Assembly (NCBI GenBank): GCA_030425425.1
Contig: JAUIAO010000006.1
Span: 62,001-126,000, forward strand
From: Bacteroidia bacterium
GTDB lineage: Bacteria > Bacteroidota > Bacteroidia > Cytophagales > Cyclobacteriaceae
Reading direction: 5' to 3'
Length of the DNA: 64,000 bases
The notes beneath the pieces are model-generated. The model searched no databases. It was not told the DNA's origin and saw only the letters and a program-made list of their open reading frames with translations. Below are positions 25,425 to 34,402 of this stretch, one piece after another (the first letter of the stretch is position 1; every line of letters begins with the position of its first letter). The position numbers and the translations under genes are program-made.

Positions 25425-28103
25425 ATGGAGATTTCTACTAAATACGATCCGACGCTGACGGAAGACAAATGGTATAGTTACTGGCTGGAAAAAGGCTTTT
25501 TCAAAGCAAGTGTAAACCCAGAAAAAGAGCCTTATTCTATCGTCATTCCTCCTCCAAACGTCACAGGAGTACTCCATATGGGACATATGCTCAATAACAC
25601 CATTCAGGATGTACTGATCCGAAAAGCAAGAATGGAGGGAAAAGAAGCGTGCTGGGTACCAGGCACAGACCATGCTTCTATCGCAACGGAAGCAAAAGTG
25701 GTAGCAATGCTCAGAGAAAAAGGCATCAAGAAAAGTGATCTTTCTCGCGATGAGTTCATGAAATATGCATGGGAATGGAAAGAGAAATACGGTGGAATCA
25801 TTCTGGAGCAGCTCAAGAAACTAGGAGCTTCTTGTGACTGGGATCGCACTGCATTCACCATGGATGAGGATTACTACAATGGAGTTATAAAAGTCTTCAT
25901 AGATCTATACAAAAAGGGATTTATCTATAGAGGCCTTCGCATGATCAACTGGGACTGTGAAGCCAAAACTGCCCTGTCTAATGAAGAAGTGATATACAAA
26001 GAAGGCGGTGAAACTGCTACTTTGTACTATGTACAATACGGCATCAAGGACAGTGTTGAATCAGTAACTATCGCTACAGTACGACCAGAAACGATACTAG
26101 GCGATGCTGCAATTGCTGTGAACCCAAAAGACGAGCGCCATGCACATTTGATAGGAAAGAAAGCCATCGTTCCTTTTGTGAATCGAGAGATTCCGATCAT
26201 CGGAGACGATTATGTAGAATTGGATTTTGGTACTGGGTGTCTGAAAGTAACACCAGCTCATGATCCAAATGACTATGAAATAGGTCAGCGTCACAATCTG
26301 GAGGTAATCGACACGATCAACCTGGATGGTACGCTCAACGAAGCTTGTGGTGTAGAAAAATATGTTGGTATGGATCGATTTGCTTGTAGAAAGCAAATAG
26401 TGAAGGATCTGAAGGAAGCGGGTTTTCTAATCAAGCAAGAGGACTTCAACACGAGAATTGGTCGCTCAGAAAGGACAAGCTCTGTGGTAGAGCCAAAGCT
26501 CTCATTGCAATGGTTCATCAAAATGAAAGAAATCTCCAGAACTGCACACAAAGTGGTAATGGAAGACGAAATATTATTGCATCCTCCGAAGTTCAAAAAC
26601 ACCTACAATCACTGGATGGACAATGTGAGAGACTGGTGTATTTCACGTCAGCTCTGGTGGGGACAAAGAATCCCGGCCTTCTACTACGGAGAAAGTGAAG
26701 ACGATTATGTAGTAGCTGCATCTATCGAAGAAGCCGTAACATTAGCTACAGAAAAATCTGGACGAGACATCACGGCTGAAGATTTGAAACAAGACGAAGA
26801 TGTACTGGATACCTGGGCATCTTCATGGCTGTTCCCACTGTCAGTATTCGATGCATTCAATGATGAATATTTTGATCAGGAAACTGGCAAAATCATTCCG
26901 GGTAAGAACCCAGAATTAGACTACTTCTACCCTACAGACACATTGGTTACAGCTCCGGAAATTCTATTCTTCTGGGTAGCCAGAATGATCATAGCTGGAT
27001 ATGAATACAAAGGCGAAAAGCCATTCAAAAATGTTTACCTAACGGGAATCGTTCGTGATAAGCAGCGAAGAAAAATGTCCAAGTCACTTGGAAATTCTCC
27101 TGATCCTTTAGACTTGATTAAAGAATTTGGTGCAGATGGCGTAAGAACAGGTATGCTTTTCTCCTCTCCTGCGGGGAATGACTTATTGTTTGATGAAAAA
27201 CTGGTAGAGCAAGGAAGAAATTTTGCCAATAAAATCTGGAATGCATTCCGATTAGTGAAAGGTTGGGAAATCAAAGATTTGACTCAACCAGAAGAAAATC
27301 AGTTGGCCATTGATTGGTTTGAAAGCCGCTTCAATCAGGCTTTAACCGAACTTGAAGATCATTTCTCCAAATACAGATTGTCAGATGCTTTGATGACAGT
27401 TTACAAGCTGGTGTGGAATGACTTCTGCAGCTGGTACCTGGAATGGATCAAACCGGCTTACGAGCAACCAATTGATCAGCAGACTTACGAACAGACAATT
27501 GCTTTCTTCGAGAAAGTGGTGAAAATCCTTCATCCATTCATGCCATTCATCACGGAGGAAATCTGGCATGCAATTTCAGAAAGAGATGAATTAGATTGTC
27601 TGATTACGGCAGAATGGCCAAAAGCCGGAACTTTTGATGAGAAAGTGATCAAATCTGCCGAATTGCTATTTGAGGTAACTTCTAACATCAGAAACCTGAG
27701 AAGCGGAAAAGGTATCTCCCCCAGAGAGACACTAGACTTAAGTATTAAGACTACAGATCAGTCAACTTTCGAAGAAATCGCTTCTTCATTAGAGAAAATG
27801 GCTAATGTCTCCAAAGTAGAGTTCGTATCAGAAAAGCCGGAAAACAGCTTCAGTTTTGTGATTCAAACCAACGAATTGTTTGTCCCTGTGGGTGACACCA
27901 TTGATGTAGAGGCAGAGAAGAAAAAGCTCACAGAGGAACTGGAGTACACCAAAGGCTTTATGAAATCAGTGGAGAAAAAGCTTTCCAATGAGCGTTTTGT
28001 AAACAATGCCCCGGAAAAAGTAGTAGAGATGGAACGCAAAAAACTAGCTGACGCACAGGCTAAAATCACAGCACTGGAAGAAAGCCTTACTGCTCTTGGA
28101 TAA
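25425..28103 (+). CDS. valS: Valine--tRNA ligase
   Basis: An 892-residue class I aminoacyl-tRNA synthetase. The ATP-binding HIGH motif is HMGH at residues 51-54 (PPNVTGVLHMGHML), and KMSKS is exact near residue 550 (RRKMSKSLGNSPDPLDL). Between them lies the editing domain (TVRPETILGDAAIAVNP) that clears Thr-tRNA. GTDHASIATEAKV and the tail coiled coil (about 825-890, DVEAEKKKLTEELEY) are typical of ValS and separate it from IleS and LeuS. Length fits. Monocistronic with a strong terminator. Confidence 0.98.
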   Translation: MEISTKYDPTLTEDKWYSYWLEKGFFKASVNPEKEPYSIVIPPPNVTGVLHMGHMLNNTIQDVLIRKARMEGKEACWVPGTDHASIATEAKVVAMLREKGIKKSDLSRDEFMKYAWEWKEKYGGIILEQLKKLGASCDWDRTAFTMDEDYYNGVIKVFIDLYKKGFIYRGLRMINWDCEAKTALSNEEVIYKEGGETATLYYVQYGIKDSVESVTIATVRPETILGDAAIAVNPKDERHAHLIGKKAIVPFVNREIPIIGDDYVELDFGTGCLKVTPAHDPNDYEIGQRHNLEVIDTINLDGTLNEACGVEKYVGMDRFACRKQIVKDLKEAGFLIKQEDFNTRIGRSERTSSVVEPKLSLQWFIKMKEISRTAHKVVMEDEILLHPPKFKNTYNHWMDNVRDWCISRQLWWGQRIPAFYYGESEDDYVVAASIEEAVTLATEKSGRDITAEDLKQDEDVLDTWASSWLFPLSVFDAFNDEYFDQETGKIIPGKNPELDYFYPTDTLVTAPEILFFWVARMIIAGYEYKGEKPFKNVYLTGIVRDKQRRKMSKSLGNSPDPLDLIKEFGADGVRTGMLFSSPAGNDLLFDEKLVEQGRNFANKIWNAFRLVKGWEIKDLTQPEENQLAIDWFESRFNQALTELEDHFSKYRLSDALMTVYKLVWNDFCSWYLEWIKPAYEQPIDQQTYEQTIAFFEKVVKILHPFMPFITEEIWHAISERDELDCLITAEWPKAGTFDEKVIKSAELLFEVTSNIRNLRSGKGISPRETLDLSIKTTDQSTFEEIASSLEKMANVSKVEFVSEKPENSFSFVIQTNELFVPVGDTIDVEAEKKKLTEELEYTKGFMKSVEKKLSNERFVNNAPEKVVEMERKKLADAQAKITALEESLTALG

Positions 28104-28127
28104 AGTGTTCAAATTTAAATTATTCGA

Positions 28128-28154
28128 AACCACCGAGCGATCGGTGGTTTTTTT
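28128..28154 (+). terminator. Terminator of valS
   Basis: AACCACCGA-GCGA-TCGGTGGTT followed by TTTTT. The T run touches the stop codon of the convergent Panacea gene. Confidence 0.92.
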
Positions 28155-28632
28155 ATGCCACTACAGAAATGGGATCATCCTCATCACAAAACTCAGGATG
28201 ACATAAGTGTAACAATTTGTAATGCTTTTTAATGACCTCATTGTCAATTACCAGATGACCAGAACTTTTCTTATATGAAAGGTCCCAGGGAGTATTGTGT
28301 TCCAAACAAAGCGATTGCATTTCCACTTCATTCAAATGACCGTAATAGGCCCATATACCATTTAAGAATTCCTGAACCGATTCCTTTAGAATCTCTGAAG
28401 AACTATGTTTTTTGAGGTTTTTCTTGTCCTTATAAAACCTATTCATTGAGACAATCACCGGACCGTGCTTCCATGCCTCTATTTTTTCATCGATCAGACA
28501 CCTGCCATCTATCGCCAAATACCATCCATGTGCAAAATAGACTAAGAATTCCAGTTTATAAGGAGTAATTGGCGTCTTGGTCTCTAAGGCCTTCCTTACG
28601 AAGTACTTCGAAATGCTAAGTGAGTTGTACAT
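28153..28632 (-). CDS. Panacea domain protein (DUF4065), orphan antitoxin-like
   Basis: A 159-residue protein with the Panacea/SocA-like core: LEFLVYFAHGWYLAIDGRCLIDEKIEAWKHGPVIVSMNRFY at about residues 27-67. Panacea proteins act as antitoxins for many unrelated toxins, usually encoded next door. Here the neighbours are valS (convergent) and a DUF3592 membrane protein about 200 bases upstream on the same strand, neither a known toxin. It may therefore be solitary, or may pair with the DUF3592 protein, though the gap argues against it. Domain call is good; partner unknown. Confidence 0.82.
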   Translation of the reverse strand: MYNSLSISKYFVRKALETKTPITPYKLEFLVYFAHGWYLAIDGRCLIDEKIEAWKHGPVIVSMNRFYKDKKNLKKHSSSEILKESVQEFLNGIWAYYGHLNEVEMQSLCLEHNTPWDLSYKKSSGHLVIDNEVIKKHYKLLHLCHPEFCDEDDPISVVA

Positions 28633-28840
28633 ATCATTTATTATTCGCTGGTTTATAAATCAAATGTATTCTTCAAAATCTAGTGTACGAAGTGGTTTCG
28701 TTGAAGGGCCTTAAATATCCGTTGAACGGGTAGAATGAATGATTTACTATAATTATTATAACAATAAATATAACTATTCCTTTATTTCAAGTCATGTCAG
28801 TTTAATCTTGCCTGTATGTATCATCAGGAGAATTATATCG

Positions 28841-29302
28841 TTACCTATTTCGCCAAGTGCTGAGGAGAGACCCCACCGAAAGCAATGAGAATACAGCTCC
28901 TAAAACTCCCAGAATAGTAGCTGTTCCCCACTTTTCAGACCAGGTATTGATTACAGATTTAGTAGGCTGCTGAGGGTTCACATAAACTTCTACTCTTTCA
29001 CCAATATGATAATCAACTAAATTGGAATATTGCTCAGAATCATACCAGACTGTATCTCCCTTGTATGCAAATTCCAATCTCGGCGCAGTGCTATTTTTTG
29101 GGTTATTAGGAGTTGCCGGTGCTTTTTGTAATTGATTGATATCGATCACCTCTGCTGAAACCAGAATCCCCTTGCCTATCACAGTTCTTGTAAACTGATA
29201 TTCTGAGTATGCCCAAAAAATCAATCCAACAGAAATGATGAGGAAAAAAATCATAAATGAGGTAAAGCACCCTCCCGACATTTCGTTTTTTGAATTTGAC
29301 AT
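28841..29302 (-). CDS. DUF3592 domain membrane protein
   Basis: A 153-residue protein with one membrane helix at each end (about 13-33 and 128-147) and an extracytoplasmic beta domain between them. The DUF3592 pattern is visible: ILVSAEVIDINQ, PRLEFAYKGDTVWYDSEQYS, then YHIGERVEVYVNPQQPTKSVI. Function unknown for the family. A REP-like element lies upstream of its start at 29380-29415. Confidence 0.85.
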   Translation of the reverse strand: MSNSKNEMSGGCFTSFMIFFLIISVGLIFWAYSEYQFTRTVIGKGILVSAEVIDINQLQKAPATPNNPKNSTAPRLEFAYKGDTVWYDSEQYSNLVDYHIGERVEVYVNPQQPTKSVINTWSEKWGTATILGVLGAVFSLLSVGSLLSTWRNR

Positions 29303-29379
29303 TTTATTGTAACAAACTACTACAAAGTAAAGCTAATGAGGTATTTGATAGATATTGCATTTCAAATCTAATGATTCCT

Positions 29380-29415
29380 GACCCAAAGAGTCGGGGAATA
29401 AATCCCACTTGTGGG
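29380..29415. repeat. REP-like double hairpin, copy 1
   Basis: GACCCAAAGAGTC, a GGGGAATAAA linker, then CCCACTTGTGGG. It matches 34366-34401 at 32 of 36 positions with no gaps. It sits between the divergent DUF3592 and PhoD-like genes. Confidence 0.75.
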
Positions 29416-29516
29416 TTCAATTCGGATTATAAAATCATCATTCCTTTTTCGATTACTTGATTCAAAAAAAACATAAAATACTATTCCAATTTAGCACATA
29501 CGCCTAAATTTCCCAT

Positions 29517-30518
29517 ATGAAAAACATTATCCTCATTATCCCACTCATAGCATTCGCGGCCTGCGCACAACCGGAGGGTTATCGACAAAAAGAAGTATCC
29601 AAAATTGCTTTTGGCTCATGTAGCAGACAGAGTATGGTGGAGAAACAGCTGTGGAAAGAAGTCATCAATGAAACCCCAGACTTGTGGATCTGGATGGGCG
29701 ATATTGTATATACTGACACGGAGGACATGGATAAAATGAAAGCCGACTATGATGCACAAAAAAATCATCCTGATTATCAAAAGTTGATTGAAGACATAGA
29801 GGTAGTTGGCACCTGGGATGATCATGACTATGGGGCAAACGATGGAGGTAAAGATTATCCGAAACGTGATGAAAGCCGAGAACTGCTATTTGATTTTCTG
29901 GTGGTAAGTGAAGATCATCCAGCCAGACAAAGAAAAGGAGCTTATCAAGCTTATAATTATGAGCATAAAGGAAATCGTCTCAAAGTCATTTTGCTGGATA
30001 CCAGGTATTTCAGGGATCCATTGAAAAAAGAAGGACGAAACAACATCCCGGATCCAACAGGCCAAATCCTCGGAGCTGAGCAATGGAAGTGGCTGGAACA
30101 ACAGTTATCGGATAGTGAAACCGATTTATTTGTAGTGGTGTCTAGCATCCAATTGTTGGCCAATGAGCATGTTTTCGAAAAATGGGGAAACTTCCCGTCT
30201 GAAAAAGAAAAATTCTTCTCTTTACTAGCCGACAAAGTAAAAGTTCCTTTGGTGGTACTTTCTGGAGATCGACACATAGGCGAGATTAGTAAAGCAGAGA
30301 TAGAGGGATATGATTACCCACTATATGATATCACTTCTAGCGGACTCACGCATACATGGAGTAAGCTTTGGAAAGAAGACAATCAATATCGAGTTCTGGG
30401 ATTGGTAGTAAAACCACTCTTTACGGTGATGGAAATTGATTGGGAGCAGATGAGCCTGGATGTTCAATTTATCGGTAAAAACAATGAGGTTTTTGATGAA
30501 ATGAATATTGAATTTTAG
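29517..30518 (+). CDS. PhoD-like metallophosphoesterase lipoprotein
   Basis: A 333-residue lipoprotein (leader IILIIPLIAFAAC, Cys16) of the alkaline phosphatase D family. Metal-site motifs are in order: IAFGSCSRQSM near residue 31, WMGDIVYTDT near 59, GTWDDHDYGANDGG near 96, LLDTRYFRD near 160 and SGDRHIGEIS near 248. Such enzymes cleave phosphate mono- or diesters outside the cytoplasm using Fe/Ca-type metal centres. Length is close to the short Bacteroidota form. A hairpin separates it from the SIR2 gene. Confidence 0.93.
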   Translation: MKNIILIIPLIAFAACAQPEGYRQKEVSKIAFGSCSRQSMVEKQLWKEVINETPDLWIWMGDIVYTDTEDMDKMKADYDAQKNHPDYQKLIEDIEVVGTWDDHDYGANDGGKDYPKRDESRELLFDFLVVSEDHPARQRKGAYQAYNYEHKGNRLKVILLDTRYFRDPLKKEGRNNIPDPTGQILGAEQWKWLEQQLSDSETDLFVVVSSIQLLANEHVFEKWGNFPSEKEKFFSLLADKVKVPLVVLSGDRHIGEISKAEIEGYDYPLYDITSSGLTHTWSKLWKEDNQYRVLGLVVKPLFTVMEIDWEQMSLDVQFIGKNNEVFDEMNIEF

Positions 30519-30562
30519 AAAACTAAAACCATAACTAAACAAGAAAAACCATGATTGGCTGA

Positions 30563-30596
30563 GCAAAATCATAATTTCGAAATATTATGATTTTGC
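30563..30596. promoter_or_regulatory. Perfect 13-base inverted repeat upstream of the SIR2 operon
   Basis: GCAAAATCATAAT and ATTATGATTTTGC flank an 8-base loop. Outer flanks TGATTGG (30552-30558) and CCGATCA (30597-30603) extend the symmetry with a bulge. It lies between the PhoD-like gene and the SIR2 start at 30629. It could be a terminator of the first, an operator of the second, or a small mobile-element remnant. Confidence 0.6.
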
Positions 30597-30628
30597 CCGA
30601 TCACATCAATGAATAAATACCCTTCAAA

Positions 30629-31729
30629 ATGATTCAGAAATATACAGATTACGAGTTTCCTTCCAATCACGAGGCACTGGAGTCTCTGGGTGCCAGAACC
30701 AAAGAAATCTCCGACAAGCTGCCCAAAATCAAAAAAGAATCTCCTGATCTCTTGCTACAGGTATTGAATGAAGCATATATGAATCAGGAATTAGTGCTGG
30801 TTTTAGGTGCTGGTGTATCTATGGATTATGGCACACCAAACTGGAACAATCTGATGCAAAAACTCATGATGCTGACTATAGAGCAAAATCAGGATACCGC
30901 ATTGTTGCTTTCCAAGCTTTTTTCCAACCTATTTATGCCGAGCTCTGTGATAATAGGAAGGTATTTGCAAAATCATTTTGAAGATGCACAGGAAACGCTT
31001 GTGTTTGAAAATGAGGTGCGGAGGATTCTGTACGAATCTACCAACAAAAAGGAGCATTCCGCATTGATGAAGGAAATAGCGAAATTCTGTATCGCAGCAG
31101 GTAAAAGTCCAAACCTGGACTCAATCATTTCCTATAATTATGATGATATACTGGAAACGTACCTGACCAGTCTCAAACTAGATATTCCTTTCAAGCCGAT
31201 TTATGGAAATGGAATGGTGCACAAAAGCGGCCAACTTCCGATCTATCATGTGCACGGTTACTTACCAGAAAAAGGCAGACTGGACAAAGACAATCATATC
31301 ACGCTCAGTGAAGGCTTTTATCATCAGCAGTATTCGGATATTTACAGCTGGAATAACATCACGCAGATCAACAAATTCAAAGACAAGACATGCTTGTTTC
31401 TGGGTACATCTCTGACCGACCCAAATACCAGAAGGCTCCTGGATATTGCGCGGATTCAAAAAGGAGATCGCCATCACTTCCATTACATCATCAAGAAAGA
31501 ATATGAACTGGAAGAAATCAAAGAAGAACTAAAACGGCTCATTCAGAGGAAACCTGATGAACAGGTGACCACCAATCTCAAACTGGATGAAACCGCCAGT
31601 TTACTCAAACAAATCATAGAGCGATTCGAGGAAAATGATTGCCTAAGCCTGGGTGTAAAAACCATCTGGGTGAAATCTTTTGATGAATATCCGGAATTAT
31701 TATCCAAAGTGAAGAAAGTTAAAAGTTAG
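30629..31729 (+). CDS. SIR2-like domain protein, putative defence NADase
   Basis: A 366-residue single-domain SIR2-like protein. NAD-binding GAGVS is at residues 60-64, with the typical GTPNW at 68-72. SYNYDD at 168-173 provides the conserved Asn170, HVHG at 207-210 the predicted catalytic His209, and FLGTSLTDPN near 257-266 the final ribose-binding motif. In prokaryotic immunity (Thoeris, DSR, SIR2-HerA, SIR2-Argonaute) such domains destroy NAD+ during phage infection. No zinc ribbon of protein-deacetylase sirtuins is seen. The stop is followed after 5 bases by a gene for a two-helix membrane protein, so the two form an operon. Confidence 0.88.
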   Translation: MIQKYTDYEFPSNHEALESLGARTKEISDKLPKIKKESPDLLLQVLNEAYMNQELVLVLGAGVSMDYGTPNWNNLMQKLMMLTIEQNQDTALLLSKLFSNLFMPSSVIIGRYLQNHFEDAQETLVFENEVRRILYESTNKKEHSALMKEIAKFCIAAGKSPNLDSIISYNYDDILETYLTSLKLDIPFKPIYGNGMVHKSGQLPIYHVHGYLPEKGRLDKDNHITLSEGFYHQQYSDIYSWNNITQINKFKDKTCLFLGTSLTDPNTRRLLDIARIQKGDRHHFHYIIKKEYELEEIKEELKRLIQRKPDEQVTTNLKLDETASLLKQIIERFEENDCLSLGVKTIWVKSFDEYPELLSKVKKVKS

Positions 31730-31734
31730 GGTAT

Positions 31735-32181
31735 ATGTCAGATCCTGAATTGAGTTTCCTGAAATACTTGAAAATTACACGTGACACCACTTTTTCTCTA
31801 TTTAAAATTTGCACATGGATATTTTCAGGAATTGCCACCGTCATCACCATTGCCATAGAAATAACAAAAGGTAGTCAGGACGGCCCCATCTACACATTCA
31901 TATTATGTGAATTATTTGGGATACTCATGGCTGTCATGATCTGGACTATGGCGATTTTAGATGGGTACTTTCGCGCGAAAACTGTTATCAGTACATTCTA
32001 CCAGATCCCGGAAAAAGCGCGGGATGATTTTGAATTAGAACTAATCAAGCGGCCAATGAATGATCAATATTGGTACTTACAGTTCCAGATAGTAAGGATG
32101 AAAAATGGACGATACTATGAGATTAGCGAAAAAATGAAAAAAGAGTTGCTGGATGAGTGGACAGCTAATCTTTCGGGTTGA
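31735..32181 (+). CDS. Two-helix membrane protein co-transcribed with the SIR2 gene
   Basis: A 148-residue protein with helices at about residues 21-43 (LFKICTWIFSGIATVITI) and 53-76 (YTFILCELFGILMAVMIW) and a cytosolic C-terminal domain of about 70 charged residues. I do not recognise the family. Its start is 5 bases past the SIR2 stop, so co-translation is likely. A membrane partner next to an NADase suggests either a pore-forming effector or an anchor or sensor for the enzyme. Both are inference; a two-helix hairpin with a cytosolic tail fits either. Confidence 0.75.
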   Translation: MSDPELSFLKYLKITRDTTFSLFKICTWIFSGIATVITIAIEITKGSQDGPIYTFILCELFGILMAVMIWTMAILDGYFRAKTVISTFYQIPEKARDDFELELIKRPMNDQYWYLQFQIVRMKNGRYYEISEKMKKELLDEWTANLSG

Positions 32182-32194
32182 TCGGCTTTGTTCT

Positions 32195-34153
32195 TTAGAT
32201 GGATTTAGGGATGGTGAAATAAAACACTGAACCTTGACCGATCATACTTTCTACCCAGATTTCACCGCCATGCCTGTTTACAAATTCCTTGCAGAGGTTC
32301 AGGCCCAGGCCTGTTCCAGACTCATCTTCAGTTCCACGAGTGGAGCCTTTATCCTTTAGCTCAAAGAGCGTATTCAATCGGTCAGGCTCTATACCGACAC
32401 CCGAATCAGACACGGAAACAACAGTTTGTTCTTCCCGATCTTCTGAACTGATTTTCACTTCTCCATTTCGTCCGGTAAATTTTATGGCATTATTGATCAG
32501 GTTTCTAAGCACAGTAGCAATCATGCTTTTATCCGCATTTACCATCAATTCATCAGAAACTTCATTCACAAGCCTGATTTGTTTATTATTCGCCTGGTCT
32601 TTCAAAGATGCAGAAGACTTCTCCACTACTTCAAACAGGGAAATGGGTTGCGGAGAAAACTGGATGCCTTTCATCTGGGCACTGGCCCAGGTCAATAGGT
32701 TTTCTTGCAGTTCGTACGCATTTTTGGCACTGATATCCAATCCAGTGATCACTTCTCCCAGGCTTTCCCTATCAGCTGTCATGTAATCTTCTTTTAGAAA
32801 AGTAGTCAGTCCCAGAATTGCATTAAATGGAGAACGTAAATCATGAGATATGATAGAAAACAGCTTATTCTTCGTTTGATTTACTTGTTCTAGTTTTTCG
32901 GATTTCTCAATAATCTCAACCTGCTGCTTTTTGATCTCTATATTCTGTACAGAAAGCCTGTTTCTCTGTTGTGTCAACAATTCATTTGCTCGTTGTTTCT
33001 GCAGATTGCTTTTCCTTAGTACGAACACCTGCACTACCACCAAAATCACGATGATCACCAAAGCAAAAAGAATAAATCGTTGTTTCTGTAGGATTTGTTC
33101 TTTGGATTCTTGTTCTACTTTGAGCAGCTCTATCTCCTGCTGTCGCTGGGCTACTTCGAAGCTTTCTTTCAATGCTTTCAGCTCGCGTTCTTTTTCGATG
33201 CTGTACATACTGTCTTTTGCAGCGGTATATTGCTTGAAATAAACAAATGCATCATCCACTTCATCCAATCTTTCATAATTCTCAGATAAGATCAGCGCAG
33301 CATTTTTTAGATTTTCCAGATAATCAATGTCCTTGGAGAGATTCAGGGTTCGCAAAGCGAATTGATTGCTTTTTTCCGGTTGGCCCAGAACCTGATATAC
33401 TTCACTGATTCCTCTTGTACTGTAGGTAATGATGCGCTTATTTCCATAATCTTCAGAAATCTCCAACGCCTCAAAATAAAATGTAAGTGCCTCCCGGTGT
33501 TTATTTAGCTTCTGGAGCACATCACCCTTTGTATTCAGCACTACAGCATACATCCAGTCCTTTTTCTTGTCTTCAAAGTCAAGAATCACACTATCCAGGT
33601 AATTCAGCGCCCGATCAAAGTTCTCAAGCATGTAATAAGTCCTACCGATATTCGCATTTGCACGATTGATTAAGGTCTGATTATTCGATTTCCTGTAAAC
33701 CTCCTTGCACTTTTCATAATAATCAATCGCCAGCACATGATCGCCCTCCATATTATGTGTATTGGCCAGGATATTATAAGTATCCGTCATCCCGTCTACA
33801 TCTTCCTGTTGCTTAAAAATCGCCAGAGCTTCCTGAGAATACCTCAAAGCATCCGGATACTTTCCCTTCATCCAATATGCATTAGCCGTTCTGTTCTTGG
33901 CCCACGCTACACCAGGTTGATAATCTAATTCTTGGGAAAGCTTTTCAGCTTTTCTGGCCAGAGACAAGGCCGAATCCGGGTTGATCTGTCTGTAGTAATA
34001 AGACATGTCTATCATCAACTTTACTTTGGAAGTATCCATTCCAGACAGCAATAGCTCATTGTGAAGGCTATCTAAAAGTATCTGTTGACCCAATAATGCG
34101 GAAATGACGCCAATCTTAAGAATCAGCGTGAGGTATAATCTAAGCCCGGACAT
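32195..34153 (-). CDS. Sensor histidine kinase with N-terminal TPR repeats
   Basis: A 652-residue kinase. A signal/anchor (YLTLILKIGVISALLGQQ) opens it, then about six TPR repeats (about 45-330) in the periplasm, a coiled coil, one membrane helix (about 352-372, FILFALVIIVILVVVQVFVL), another coiled coil, then HisKA with the H-box FSIISHDLRSPFNAILG and a HATPase_c domain with LRNLINNAIKFT (N box), VSDSGVGIEPD (G1) and GTGLGLNLCKEF (G2). No receiver domain and no response regulator next to it, so its partner is encoded elsewhere. Hybrid TPR kinases of this build are common in Bacteroidota. Convergent with the SIR2 operon. Confidence 0.93.
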   Translation of the reverse strand: MSGLRLYLTLILKIGVISALLGQQILLDSLHNELLLSGMDTSKVKLMIDMSYYYRQINPDSALSLARKAEKLSQELDYQPGVAWAKNRTANAYWMKGKYPDALRYSQEALAIFKQQEDVDGMTDTYNILANTHNMEGDHVLAIDYYEKCKEVYRKSNNQTLINRANANIGRTYYMLENFDRALNYLDSVILDFEDKKKDWMYAVVLNTKGDVLQKLNKHREALTFYFEALEISEDYGNKRIITYSTRGISEVYQVLGQPEKSNQFALRTLNLSKDIDYLENLKNAALILSENYERLDEVDDAFVYFKQYTAAKDSMYSIEKERELKALKESFEVAQRQQEIELLKVEQESKEQILQKQRFILFALVIIVILVVVQVFVLRKSNLQKQRANELLTQQRNRLSVQNIEIKKQQVEIIEKSEKLEQVNQTKNKLFSIISHDLRSPFNAILGLTTFLKEDYMTADRESLGEVITGLDISAKNAYELQENLLTWASAQMKGIQFSPQPISLFEVVEKSSASLKDQANNKQIRLVNEVSDELMVNADKSMIATVLRNLINNAIKFTGRNGEVKISSEDREEQTVVSVSDSGVGIEPDRLNTLFELKDKGSTRGTEDESGTGLGLNLCKEFVNRHGGEIWVESMIGQGSVFYFTIPKSI

Positions 34154-34365
34154 ATCAATAAATAGCTGTTGATGATTTTTGATCCTTGACCTAAAGGTAA
34201 GGAAAGTATCGTTGGGGTTACTGAAGTATTAGACCAATATGGATATAATTGGTATGAATAAGAAAACCAGAAGTTCGAAAAAAAATTCTGTTCTAAAACA
34301 AATTGCCTGGAGACAGGGCCATCGAGATCTTTGATAAAGTTTGTTATGCAAATATAACATCTCAC

Positions 34366-34401
34366 GACCCAGAGGGTCGGGGAATAAAACCCACTAGTGG
34401 G
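34366..34401. repeat. REP-like double hairpin, copy 2
   Basis: GACCC-AGA-GGGTC, a GGGGAATAAAA linker, then the perfect palindrome CCCACTAGTGGG. It ends just before the ald stop codon (34403-34405), so it could also serve as the 3' hairpin of that operon. It matches copy 1 at 32 of 36 positions. Confidence 0.75.
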
Positions 34402-34402
34402 A

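Noticed and set aside
30563..30596. Simple terminator of the PhoD-like gene
   Set aside because: Not excluded, but no T run follows on the plus strand, so it was not called a terminator.
34123..34365. 80-residue minus-strand frame upstream of the kinase
   Set aside because: It overlaps the kinase start, has no sensible composition, and sits in AT-rich sequence next to the REP-like element.
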